This document shows, piece after piece, positions 14,028 through 22,166 of a stretch of DNA of 22,315 nucleotides. The notes beneath the pieces were generated by a model, which worked only from the letters and a program-made list of their open reading frames with translations, ran no database searches and had not been told where the DNA came from. The stretch spans positions 1 through 22,315 of the forward strand of contig JAUQZD010000031.1 in NCBI GenBank assembly GCA_030587405.1, written 5' to 3'. The stretch comes from Candidatus Freyrarchaeum guaymasense (lineage in GTDB: Archaea; Asgardarchaeota; Jordarchaeia; Jordarchaeales; Freyrarchaeaceae). A program made the translations under genes and the position numbers. The stretch's first letter is position 1, and every line of letters starts with the position of its first letter.

Positions 14028-14173
14028 CGTCCACCACCAGACTTAACGCTGAAAATTCTGTGTTATGACCCGTGTTGTAACCCACGCCTGAAAAATTTTT
14101 CTGGGCGCCCATCGTTTCCAAGTGAAGTGTTTAGGCGGGTGGATGGGGGTAGAGGACCGGTGAGGCTGGCTTA

Positions 14174-15271
14174 TTAACGTGTACTCCTGTTTTTCCTCTT
14201 CCCATCCAAGATAGCAATGCCGAGCTCTGCCACCCTATTGTATGGCTCTTTCCAGCTCTCCCTTAGCTTCAGCGATATGGCGTTTACAGGGCATGTAGTG
14301 GCGCATAGGCCACATCCCAGACACTTCTCTTCGTTAACTGAGGCGGCTTCCTCGAGGGTTATCGCATTAACGGGGCATCTTTCAACGCACGTCCCGCAGC
14401 CGATGCAAGCATCCTGGTCGATGACGGACTTGAATATCGCGTTGATGTACTTGTGGACTTCGTACCCCCTCTTGGTTATGCCCTTTAAGGATGCGCAACA
14501 GCAGGGGCAGCAGTTACACACGTTTGATAGGTGTTTTGCATTCACCGACGCGTGGACGAGCCCCGCCTCGTCGGCTTCCTCTATTATCCTTATGGCTTCC
14601 TCAACGCTTATCTCGTTTCCCATCCCGTTTTCAATGTAGTACTCTGCGGCGACGCCGAAGCTGAGGCAGGTTTCCAATGGGTAGTCGCACCCTTCACCGT
14701 TAAGCCTAGCCTCTTTCCTGCAGATGCAGTCTGTAACTGCGACCACGCGGGCATTCCTAATCAACTCCTTAAGCTTAAGGTATGGGAGAAGGACTGTGTC
14801 CGCGGATATTCTCTCCTCTATTGGAAGTACCTTGAAGCCGGGAACGTTGCTCGCTCCCATCTCGTCTACGTAGACCGTCTCGTAGTACTCTTTGAACAAG
14901 CGGGCTAGCTCCTCGTCGATCTTCTTAACGGAGTACTCGTAAAGCCCTATCATAAAGGGAGCTGCATTATACAAGGTTTTCCCTTCACGCCTTATACGGA
15001 ACACTAGCCCTTTACGAGACATTTTATCGAGCATCTCCGCCAGGTACTTCTCGTCAACTCCGCTACGCTCAGCTATCTGCGAAACCTCCTCAGGGGAGGG
15101 AGATAGTAGAACTGCGACCCGGGCTTCCTCCTCTGTGAAAAGCTTCTTAAGTATTTTGATTTCAACGCCGCTCGGCGTAGCCGGGAGCCCCAAAGGGAAC
15201 GTATCCAAAAATTCACGTAGCTTTACGTAGGCTTCATCCGACAAGCCAACCACCAACTCTAAAAGGAACAC
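14174..15271 (-). CDS. Winged-helix / multi-cluster 4Fe-4S protein
   Basis: A 365-aa protein. Residues about 35-110 look like a winged helix (PEEVSQIAERSGVDEKYLAE, then the wing FRIRREGKTLYN). The middle has a conserved cysteine set: DCICR (C182, C184), C195, C202, then CNCCPCCC (C252, C254, C255, C257-C259). The C-terminus holds two ferredoxin [4Fe-4S] motifs, CIGCGTCVERCP and CLGCGLCATTCP. It is thus a redox or electron-transfer protein with up to two classical clusters plus a cysteine-rich site of unknown metal content, found in similar form in anaerobic archaea and bacteria; the partner is unknown. GTG 15271 opens the frame; AT-rich stretches at 15280-15299 allow a leaderless start there or at GTG 15253. 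Confidence 0.88.
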   Translation of the reverse strand: MFLLELVVGLSDEAYVKLREFLDTFPLGLPATPSGVEIKILKKLFTEEEARVAVLLSPSPEEVSQIAERSGVDEKYLAEMLDKMSRKGLVFRIRREGKTLYNAAPFMIGLYEYSVKKIDEELARLFKEYYETVYVDEMGASNVPGFKVLPIEERISADTVLLPYLKLKELIRNARVVAVTDCICRKEARLNGEGCDYPLETCLSFGVAAEYYIENGMGNEISVEEAIRIIEEADEAGLVHASVNAKHLSNVCNCCPCCCASLKGITKRGYEVHKYINAIFKSVIDQDACIGCGTCVERCPVNAITLEEAASVNEEKCLGCGLCATTCPVNAISLKLRESWKEPYNRVAELGIAILDGKRKNRSTR

Positions 15272-15343
15272 GACAAAAATATTTAACGATTACTTTAAAG
15301 CTTTGGTGGATTCCACGTTCGCTAGCTGGCGTCGCCTTTCCGT

Positions 15344-16555
15344 TCAGGGTGCCTCATGTAGCTTTGCTGGTTCTCCCGGCGGTGAAATCCATCCCTTCAC
15401 GGCTCCAGCTCTCATTCCGGCTTCCAGTACTTTCTCGGCTGTGTCTCTGCTGGCAAGGGAAATGATGCTGCCCCCCATGCCTGCACCTGAAAGCTTCGCT
15501 CCGTATGCTCCCGCTCTGAGAGCCGCATTCCTTACTTCTTCAAGCTTGGGGTGGCTTACCTCGTAGAGGTCTCTCAGGAGTTCATGCTGGTAATTTATGA
15601 TTTCCCCTAAGGCCTCCATTTTCGACAAACCTTTGACACGTTCCCAGACATCCTCATCCCCACCTTCAACCAGCCTCTCACCCTTAAGTATCCTTACCGC
15701 CACTTCGGTTGAACGCTGCATTTTTAGGGTGAAGAGGATCCGCTTCGCCGGAGTCTCCCCAACAGCGTCCAAGTATGGCTCGATCTCTTCTATGGAGACA
15801 TCCTCCCATCTTGGCTCGAAGTACCGGAAGCCCAGCTTAGCTTTAATGGATGACGGGAGACCCGTTTCCATGAGAGCCCGAAGGCCCTCATCGATCTCTC
15901 TTTGCCTTTCAGGGTGTATCACCGCCGTGGAGTGCCTAACACCCGAGTCCAATACTACGAAGAGTAGTTCATCAGACGGCAAACTTTTAACCCTGAATGG
16001 GGGTCTACACTCTAGGAGGATTACGCCTCCAAAGGCTGAACCGTACTGGTCAAGGCGGCCGCAGGGAATTCCCATCTCGTCGTGTTCAGCCAGGTAGGCC
16101 AGCTCGGCTACATCGCGCCTAGAAAGGTTTAAGCCGTAAAGCGAGTTTAAGAGGGTTAGGAAGGCTACTTCCAGCGCTGCGCTGCTTGAAAGACCCGCCC
16201 CGACTGGAACCTGACTTTTAACCCAGGCTTCCACGCCAACCCGCCCGTCAATGTAGCCTTCCTTCAGGAGGATGTTTACGATGGAACGAAGGTAGTCGCC
16301 GAACCATCCTTCTCCGAGGAGGGGGTCTCCCGCTTGGAAGGCGTCCTCGAAAGGCTCACCCAATTCCTTCAGGTTTAAGGATTTAACCTTGAAGAGCTCA
16401 CCCTTCCTAAGCCTCCCCGAAATGTACGTCCTTAGGGTTATTGCTACCGGGACGACAGGCAGGCCTTTGTAGTCTTGATGGGTGTTGAGGAAGTCCGCTC
16501 TTCCAGGAGCGGAGGAAACAGTCCATTCTGCTCCTCGAGGTAAATCTGGCAGCAT
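15344..16555 (-). CDS. galK: Galactokinase-like GHMP kinase
   Basis: A 403-aa GHMP-family kinase, expected to phosphorylate galactose at C1. ATP-binding motif 2 PVGAGLSSSAA (117-127), catalytic Asp in RLDQ (D169) and motif 3 SGAGMGG (356-362) are intact. Motif 1 is unusual: GRADFLNTHQDYKG (18-31) in place of the galactokinase GR-x-N-x-IGEH-x-DY, so the sugar-binding Glu is Thr (T25), while His26 and Asp28 remain. The sugar specificity may thus differ. The ATG at 16555 has GGGGG about 8 nt upstream and fits the family, so the longer frame to 16642 is unlikely. The gene is divergent from galT, sharing the gap 16556-16678; this pairing supports a galactose role. Confidence 0.88.
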   Translation of the reverse strand: MLPDLPRGAEWTVSSAPGRADFLNTHQDYKGLPVVPVAITLRTYISGRLRKGELFKVKSLNLKELGEPFEDAFQAGDPLLGEGWFGDYLRSIVNILLKEGYIDGRVGVEAWVKSQVPVGAGLSSSAALEVAFLTLLNSLYGLNLSRRDVAELAYLAEHDEMGIPCGRLDQYGSAFGGVILLECRPPFRVKSLPSDELLFVVLDSGVRHSTAVIHPERQREIDEGLRALMETGLPSSIKAKLGFRYFEPRWEDVSIEEIEPYLDAVGETPAKRILFTLKMQRSTEVAVRILKGERLVEGGDEDVWERVKGLSKMEALGEIINYQHELLRDLYEVSHPKLEEVRNAALRAGAYGAKLSGAGMGGSIISLASRDTAEKVLEAGMRAGAVKGWISPPGEPAKLHEAP

Positions 16556-16678
16556 GAGGAAGCCCCCTGATGGTCGGCTTCGCAGGCTCCGCTCGCGTTT
16601 AACAGGAGGATTCTGCGGCAAAATTAAAAAATGTTTTTGCAAAAGTTAAGGGTAAGTGTGCTACGCGAGAGTGTTCTG
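16556..16678. promoter_or_regulatory. Divergent galK-galT promoter region
   Basis: A 123-nt gap between two divergent starts. The AT-rich core AAATTAAAAAATG at 16621-16633 can serve as TATA on both strands: transcription start would fall near 16652 for galT (leader ~26 nt) and near 16600 for galK (leader ~45 nt). One regulator could thus control both genes. The presence of this box argues against translation starting at ATG 16631. Confidence 0.45.
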
Positions 16679-17677
16679 ATGCGTGAGCAATCGTCGGAGC
16701 TAAGGTGGAACCCCATACTTAGAGAATGGGTTATCGTGGCCGCTCGCAGGGAGGAGAGACCTGTTGAAAGCGTTGAGGAGATAGAGAGGTGTCCCTTCTG
16801 CCCTGGAAGCCCTGAAGTTGAGGGGGAGTGGGACGTCTTAAGCTTACCGAACAAGTACCCTGCCCTCACCCCCAACCCTCCCAGCCCTGTGAGGCACTGG
16901 TTTTACAGGACTAAGCCTGCGATGGGAGCTTGTGAGGTGATCATTGAGACAAAGGAACATGAAGGTGATCTTTGCGACCTGTCACTGGAGAAGATGAAGA
17001 ATGTCGTCGACCTTTACGCTGAACGCTACGAGGAGCTAGGGGGGCTGGGACATGTAAAGTACGTTTTCATCTTTAGAAATAAGGGTGAAGTCATAGGGGT
17101 TACACTCCACCACCCTCACTCTCAGCTTTACGCTCTCCCATTCATCCCTCCTCTAGTAGCCAGAGAGCTGGAGTCAAGTAGGCGCTACTTCAGGAGAAGG
17201 GGAGAATGCCTTTTCTGCAGGGTTTTAAGTGTGGAGAGGAAGGATGGGGTTAGAGTTGTCTACGAGAACAGGGATTTCACCTGTTTCCTACCATTCTACG
17301 CTAGGTGGCCCTACGAGGTTCACGTGTATCCTAAGAGGCACGTCCAGTCGCTTCCAGAGCTGAGGCATGATGAAAGGTTTTCGCTAGCCGACGCCCTGAG
17401 AAGAGTTACAGCCATCTATAATAGCCTTTTCGGCTTCTCCATGCCTTACATAATGGTTATACATCAGAGGCCGACGGATGGCAGAGATTACCGCTACTAC
17501 CACCTCCACGTTGAGTTTTACCCTCCATACCGTAGCAGGGACAAGCTTAAGTATCCGGCTGGAATAGAGAGGGGGGCTGGCACATGGACTTACGATGCTA
17601 CGCCGGAGGAGAAGGCGGAGGAGTTAAGGAAGGCGGCGGCTCAACTTAACGAGAGATCAGTCATGTATAGAGGATGA
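16679..17677 (+). CDS. galT: Galactose-1-phosphate uridylyltransferase
   Basis: About 332 residues. Signatures, numbered from ATG 16679: CPFC (C38, C41) zinc site, His94 in ETKEH as a further zinc ligand, active-site HHPHSQ (H144-Q149, catalytic His147 in HPH), a second CLFC (C177, C180), and HLHVEFYPP (from 275) of the HIT-like fold, with a GAGTWTYDATPEEKAEELR tail typical of the family. It exchanges UMP between UDP-glucose and galactose-1-phosphate in the Leloir pathway. The active site has Ser after HPH where many bacterial enzymes have Gly (HPHGQ). The longer frame to 16631 would overlap the promoter, so ATG 16679 is chosen; GTG 16658 is also possible. It is divergent from galK. Confidence 0.92.
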   Translation: MREQSSELRWNPILREWVIVAARREERPVESVEEIERCPFCPGSPEVEGEWDVLSLPNKYPALTPNPPSPVRHWFYRTKPAMGACEVIIETKEHEGDLCDLSLEKMKNVVDLYAERYEELGGLGHVKYVFIFRNKGEVIGVTLHHPHSQLYALPFIPPLVARELESSRRYFRRRGECLFCRVLSVERKDGVRVVYENRDFTCFLPFYARWPYEVHVYPKRHVQSLPELRHDERFSLADALRRVTAIYNSLFGFSMPYIMVIHQRPTDGRDYRYYHLHVEFYPPYRSRDKLKYPAGIERGAGTWTYDATPEEKAEELRKAAAQLNERSVMYRG

Positions 17678-17832
17678 AGTTATGGTAAAGAAAAATTTAC
17701 TATAAGAATAACATATTTAATATTTATTGTATAAGTTAAAGTTAACTTAACATTTCATTTATAATAAAAGGCGGGTGTCAAATGATAAGAAAAATTAAAA
17801 AGTGGTGTATGTGAGAATGGAGGAGAGGGAAG

Positions 17833-18945
17833 GTGGGGAGAATTTTGCTTGAAGGAGTATGCTTGGCTGTAGCCGACGAGATAAGAGGGCCCATCTGCGT
17901 TTACAGTAAGGGTTTAAGCCAGAGGACGGCGGACAGGGTCACCATGAAGGCGCTCATAGGAACCATATCGGTTGGAACACGCTTGGAGGAGGAGGAAATA
18001 GCCATACTCCCCATGCAGGATGAGGGGAAAAGCGTTTTCTCGTACGTCTTCCCTTACAGGGACAGGGCTGCAAGGGGAGGTGCGAGGATTCTCTCCTTAA
18101 TCCTCGTCGCCGACAGGAAATATGCTGCTTTCCTTTACAGGTTTGCACCGCTCCTCTACGAGAAGACTAGGGCCGTCGCTGAGGAGGTGAAGGAGTACTA
18201 TCAGCCACCCTTAACGTTCAGGGAGGAGGCGCTAAGAAAGCTGGACGAGCTGATGGAGATAGACGTGTCCGTTGTCACACCGCTGAAGCTTAAGGAGTAC
18301 CTTATCCAGTCTTACCTTTCACGGTCTGAAGAGAGAAGGAGGGGGCTGCTGGAGAAGACTGCGAGCATAGCTAGGGGGGTTCTCCTCGGTGGGGAGAAAG
18401 TTGACCTAGTCGGACTGGACGGTAAAGGGAGCCCGATGTGGGTTATGATGTCGGGGAACATCATTACAGGTGGTCCCGAGAAGCTTGTTGAAAGCTACAG
18501 GATGGTTAAAGAGCTCAGGGACATGTACCCAGGTATCGAGGCGTTCTTCATTTTGGACGAGCTCAGATACACCGAACAGTTGATTCTGCCGGACATAGAG
18601 CTTGACAGGACGACGAACATAGCCATAGGGTACGACTCGGATGGTAGGGTTCGCCTCATAGGCATGGGCGAGGACAGGAAGCTCCTCTGGACACTAATAC
18701 CAGTAAACCCGGTGAGGGGCATTGAGGAGCAGGAGGAGTTAAGGAGGAGGATGTACCGGATGAGGATGGATAACCCAACTCTTGAAGCAATCTTTATCCT
18801 CTGCGAGGTGTTCAAGGACACGGTCATAGAAATCCCGGAGGAAGTTCCAGAGGGAGGGGTCAGGATCACCCTAATAAAGAGGAAAATCGGCTTAAGGGAG
18901 AAGTATAGGAAGGTGATAGGAAGGCTGAAAGGAAAAAGGGGTTAG
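17833..18945 (+). CDS. Protein with longin-like N-terminus and unknown C-terminal part
   Basis: A 370-aa soluble protein. Residues 5-125 look longin/profilin-like: a strand VCLAVADEIRGPICVYS, a helix TADRVTMKALIGT, a strand with FSYVFPYRD, RGG, then ILSLILVADRKYAAFLYRF and a helix. The GP after the first strand and the RGG before a strand like LSLILV recall archaeal longin proteins of TACK and Asgard genomes (recall only). Residues 130-370 are alpha/beta with DGKGSPMWVMMSGN and GYDSDGRVRLIGMGEDRKLL segments; no enzyme motif is seen. The GTG start has GGAGAGGG upstream; TTG 17845 is an alternative. It faces wtpC with only one nucleotide between stops. Confidence 0.75.
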   Translation: MGRILLEGVCLAVADEIRGPICVYSKGLSQRTADRVTMKALIGTISVGTRLEEEEIAILPMQDEGKSVFSYVFPYRDRAARGGARILSLILVADRKYAAFLYRFAPLLYEKTRAVAEEVKEYYQPPLTFREEALRKLDELMEIDVSVVTPLKLKEYLIQSYLSRSEERRRGLLEKTASIARGVLLGGEKVDLVGLDGKGSPMWVMMSGNIITGGPEKLVESYRMVKELRDMYPGIEAFFILDELRYTEQLILPDIELDRTTNIAIGYDSDGRVRLIGMGEDRKLLWTLIPVNPVRGIEEQEELRRRMYRMRMDNPTLEAIFILCEVFKDTVIEIPEEVPEGGVRITLIKRKIGLREKYRKVIGRLKGKRG

Positions 18946-18946
18946 T

Positions 18947-20065
18947 TTAATCTAGGATATGGACTGCTGAGGCTTTAAACGCTAGGTAAACTTTCTGTCC
19001 TAGGTCTAATCTGAGTTCTTCCACTGAGGCGCGTGTCGCCATGGCGTCCACTTGGATAGGGCCTGCAGACGCTGTAACCCTTACTAGAGGACCTTGGAAG
19101 GAGAGGTTGACGATGGTGGCTTCTAAGACGTTACGTGCGCTCGTCATGGGCTTACTCGTGGCTAAGATTACGTCTTCAGGCTTAACGAGCAAGTTGACTT
19201 GCTTTCCGATGGATAGGTCTCGCCTGTAGGGAGCCGAGATCAACACCCCATTAACGTTTACTTTGGTTACCCCACCTTCAGGGTTAAGGGATTCAACGTG
19301 GCCTGACAGGATGTTTCCAAGGTTCATGAAGGCCGCTACGAACGAGGTTTTAGGCTTCTCAAACACTTCTCTTACTTCCCCGAGCTGCTCTATAGTTCCG
19401 TTCCTCATGACGGCCACCTTGTCTGCCAAGAGGCGGGCGTCCATCTGGTCGTGTGTCACGTACACCATGGTTACTCCTAGTTCCTTCTGCACCCTGAGGA
19501 GCTCGCTTCTAGCCGTGTTCCTAGTTTGAGCGTCCAAGTTACTTAGGGGTTCGTCTAGGAGCAAGACGGATGGCTCAACGACTAGTGCTCTGGCTAAGGA
19601 AACCCTCTGCTTCTCCCCTCCGCTGAGCGATGAAGGCATTCTCCCCTCCAATCCCCTGAGGTTGAGGGCGTCCATCACCCTTTTAACTCTCCTTCTGGCT
19701 TCGTCCCCTTTAATCCCGCGAGCTCTAAGACCGTAGGAGACGTTTTCGGCAACGGTCATGTGGGGGAACAGGGAGAAGTCTTGGAAAACCATGCCTATGT
19801 TCCTTTTCTCGGGTGGAAGATGGTCTATGCATTCACCGTTAAGGAACACTCTTCCTTCATCCTGCTTTATCAGCCCCGCAATCACGTTTAGGAGTGTTGT
19901 TTTGCCGCATCCGGTTGGGCCGAGGATCACGAAGAATTCACCCTCGTCCACTTCGAAGCTTACATTTTTCAGAGCATGGAAGAACCTTCTCCGCCTGAGA
20001 AGGGTGTCTGTAAGGGAGGATGGGAGGGGAAACGACTTACTGATAGAGTCAACCCTAAGAGACAC
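18947..20065 (-). CDS. wtpC: Tungstate/molybdate ABC transporter ATP-binding protein
   Basis: A 372-aa ABC ATPase. It has Walker A GPTGCGKTT, Q-loop MVFQDFSLFP, signature LSGGEKQRV, Walker B VLLLDEPLSNLD and H-loop VTHD, followed by a C-terminal TOBE/Mop-type domain (MTSARNVLEATIVNLSF to the end) typical of molybdate/tungstate importers. It powers uptake through WtpB. The GTG start at 20065 is preceded by GGAGGAGG overlapping the permease stop, so translation is coupled and the genes form one operon in the order wtpA, wtpB, wtpC. The name rests on the binding protein of the operon. Confidence 0.92.
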   Translation of the reverse strand: MSLRVDSISKSFPLPSSLTDTLLRRRRFFHALKNVSFEVDEGEFFVILGPTGCGKTTLLNVIAGLIKQDEGRVFLNGECIDHLPPEKRNIGMVFQDFSLFPHMTVAENVSYGLRARGIKGDEARRRVKRVMDALNLRGLEGRMPSSLSGGEKQRVSLARALVVEPSVLLLDEPLSNLDAQTRNTARSELLRVQKELGVTMVYVTHDQMDARLLADKVAVMRNGTIEQLGEVREVFEKPKTSFVAAFMNLGNILSGHVESLNPEGGVTKVNVNGVLISAPYRRDLSIGKQVNLLVKPEDVILATSKPMTSARNVLEATIVNLSFQGPLVRVTASAGPIQVDAMATRASVEELRLDLGQKVYLAFKASAVHILD

Positions 20066-20076
20066 GCTTCCTCCTC

Positions 20077-20991
20077 CTACTTTTCCACGAAGAACCTTAC
20101 AGCCATTAAAACAGTGAAGGCTACTATTAAGAGTACTACGGCTGCAGCTATGCTCTGATAGATTCCTCCAGCCCAGAACTTCCAGTATATAGCCGTTGTC
20201 AGCGTGTAGCTTTGACCTGGAATGTTACTGGAGACCATTATTGTGGCGCCGAACTCCCCCATCGCTCTAGCCCACATCATGGCCCACCCTGCCACCAAAC
20301 CCCTAGCCGACATGGGGAGGGTGACCGAGTAGAAGGCTCTGAAGGGTGAAGCACCCAAACTTCTAGCGGTTAACTCCATGCTTTCAGGCACCGCCTCAAA
20401 TGATGCGATGGCTGTCCGCGCGAAGAACGGGAAGGAGACGAACGTCTGAGCCAGTATTATCCCCCGCCAAGTGAATATTATATCCCAGCCGTTCCGAGCT
20501 AGGATGGAGCCTAAAGGAGTGTTTGGCCCAAGGAAGAGGATGAGGCTTATCCCTGCAACTGTTGGTGGAAGCACCATTGGAAGCTCTATGAGAGTCTTTA
20601 ATGTTCCCTTCCCCGGGAAGTTGTAGCGTGCCATGACGTATGCTAGGGGGAGACCGAAGCAAACACCTATGGCGCTCGATATGGCTGTTGTCACGAGGCT
20701 CACTCTTATGGCGCTCACTATCACTTCGTCTTGGAACGCTAAGAGGACTGGGTGTCCCATGTAGCCTTGAAGCTCCGTCCATACCGCTCTAACATCCTGG
20801 CTTGCAAATAGGTTGTAGAGGCGTACTAGCCTTCCCGGGTCAGCGTATGACGGGTTGAAGGTGGAGTAGACTAGGGCTCCAAGCGGGGAAACGAGGAACC
20901 CGAATAGGAAGGATAATCCTAGGAGGAATGCGAGCAACGTGAACGGCGAAACTCCGCCAAGAAACATTTTACTTTTTCTAACGGCTTCCAC
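20077..20991 (-). CDS. wtpB: Tungstate/molybdate ABC transporter permease
   Basis: A 304-aa integral membrane protein with about six hydrophobic helices, such as LLAFLLGLSFLFGFLV near the start and IAAAVVLLIVAFTVLM near the end. The cytoplasmic EAA-type loop reads ARAMGEFGATIMVSSN, the form typical of molybdate/tungstate permeases (ModB/WtpB). PMVLPPTVAGISL is another family mark. It forms the membrane channel driven by WtpC. The GTG start at 20991 has GGAGGTG about 7 nt upstream, and that site overlaps the stop of wtpA (13 nt gap between genes); ATG 20967 is less likely. Confidence 0.93.
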   Translation of the reverse strand: MEAVRKSKMFLGGVSPFTLLAFLLGLSFLFGFLVSPLGALVYSTFNPSYADPGRLVRLYNLFASQDVRAVWTELQGYMGHPVLLAFQDEVIVSAIRVSLVTTAISSAIGVCFGLPLAYVMARYNFPGKGTLKTLIELPMVLPPTVAGISLILFLGPNTPLGSILARNGWDIIFTWRGIILAQTFVSFPFFARTAIASFEAVPESMELTARSLGASPFRAFYSVTLPMSARGLVAGWAMMWARAMGEFGATIMVSSNIPGQSYTLTTAIYWKFWAGGIYQSIAAAVVLLIVAFTVLMAVRFFVEK

Positions 20992-21004
20992 GCCTTAACA
21001 CCTC

Positions 21005-22048
21005 CTACGCACTACATACTTCTCTTATCTGAGGAGGTGCAGCGTTAACCTCGCCTTTAAGCATGGGAGGAGAAACCACAGGCTGCCCATTACCCTCTAT
21101 GATAGACAATCCATCGGTTAGGACGAACTGAAGGAACGTGACGGCCCAGTAGTAGTTTTCAGCGGTGTTTGGTATGGAGACAGCGTACGATATGGATGAA
21201 CCACGGTAGGTTTTCCCGCTTTCAGTTGTGATCGTGAAGCGGGAGTACCACTGGTTATACTTCTCTGATGGGTCGCCGAGGCTCACGTTCTTGGGGAGCC
21301 GTATGTAGTCTAGCCCGAACTGCTCTGCTAGTGAAAGGTATGTCCAGCCTGCGTCGAGCTGACCGGTCTGCAGGGCGACCATGAGGTCGAACTCCTTCTC
21401 CGACACGACCATGTTACCTGGCTTAGCACGGTATAACGTGTTGATCAGTCCAGACTCAGGGTAGCCGGGAAACTCGTCCTTGTGTTCAGGGTAGTACGTG
21501 TCGCATATGTTAAATACGATTAATGTTCTGTATCCGCACGGGTCGTTGTCGGGGTTTGCCCTCCCCCACCTCTTCACCTGGCTTGGATCCGCCAGCTTCC
21601 AGTACCAGTTTTTCTCGTCGAGCCCAGCAGGGTTCCCCGGGGCTAGGGCTAGGACTATTTCGTTCCTAGCGAAGATAACCCACCAGTCACAGTACTTCCT
21701 TAAAGAGTTTGGAGCGTAGCTTCCCGCAAGCTCATTTTCTATCACCTTATAGTCGGAGACGAAGATCAGGTCGCATCGTTCTCCAGCCTTCACGAGTCGG
21801 GCGCATGCTAGGGAGCCGTGTGCTGAAACGTGCACGTTGACGTATGGATACTTGGCTTTAAATGAGTCAGCAAGCTGAGTCATTATCTTTGTTAGGCTAC
21901 CAGCGCAGAGTACGTCTATATCGGTTTGTTCTTGAAGGCTCCCCCAGATGGATGATTCTTGGACGTAGAAGCCGTAGGATCCTCCGAGAATTAGGATTGA
22001 TAGTATGAGTAGCAGAGCTATGGCGGATTTTAACTCCGACCCTAACAT
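21005..22048 (-). CDS. wtpA: Tungstate/molybdate-binding protein, signal-anchored
   Basis: A 347-aa substrate-binding protein. Residues about 8-27 form a single hydrophobic N-terminal segment (IALLLILSILILGG); no lipobox cysteine follows, so it is held by an anchor or is secreted. The mature part has LCAGSLTKIM, DLIFVSDYKVIEN, FARNEIVLALAPGNPAG and GRANPDNDPCGYR (from 162), the signature region of WtpA-type tungstate/molybdate receptors. It captures the oxyanion outside the cell and hands it to WtpB. GGTGGGAG upstream gives ATG 22048 a good ribosome site (GTG 22060 is another frame opening). It heads the operon wtpABC with a TATA box at 22087-22099. Confidence 0.92.
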   Translation of the reverse strand: MLGSELKSAIALLLILSILILGGSYGFYVQESSIWGSLQEQTDIDVLCAGSLTKIMTQLADSFKAKYPYVNVHVSAHGSLACARLVKAGERCDLIFVSDYKVIENELAGSYAPNSLRKYCDWWVIFARNEIVLALAPGNPAGLDEKNWYWKLADPSQVKRWGRANPDNDPCGYRTLIVFNICDTYYPEHKDEFPGYPESGLINTLYRAKPGNMVVSEKEFDLMVALQTGQLDAGWTYLSLAEQFGLDYIRLPKNVSLGDPSEKYNQWYSRFTITTESGKTYRGSSISYAVSIPNTAENYYWAVTFLQFVLTDGLSIIEGNGQPVVSPPMLKGEVNAAPPQIREVCSA

Positions 22049-22086
22049 TTCTACTCCCACCGTTATGTACGGATGGTTATATCGGA

Positions 22087-22099
22087 AGTAATATAAAAG
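22087..22099 (-). promoter_or_regulatory. TATA box of the wtpABC operon
   Basis: The minus strand reads CTTTTATATTACT here. Its centre, about 45 nt before ATG 22048, places the transcript start near 22068 and leaves a leader of about 20 nt with the GGTGGGAG ribosome site. Confidence 0.5.
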
Positions 22100-22166
22100 T
22101 TTCCCCTTAGGCTATGGATAACGACGCAATTTCCTCCCCACCCTCATGTTAAAAGGTAAGAGGAGG

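Noticed and set aside
16556..16642. 29-residue N-terminal extension of the galactokinase frame
   Set aside because: Low-complexity, no family similarity, and it would run through the shared promoter; ATG 16555 has a ribosome site.
17739..17748. 10-bp palindrome AAGTTAACTT
   Set aside because: In very AT-rich sequence, where such palindromes are common; no partner site.
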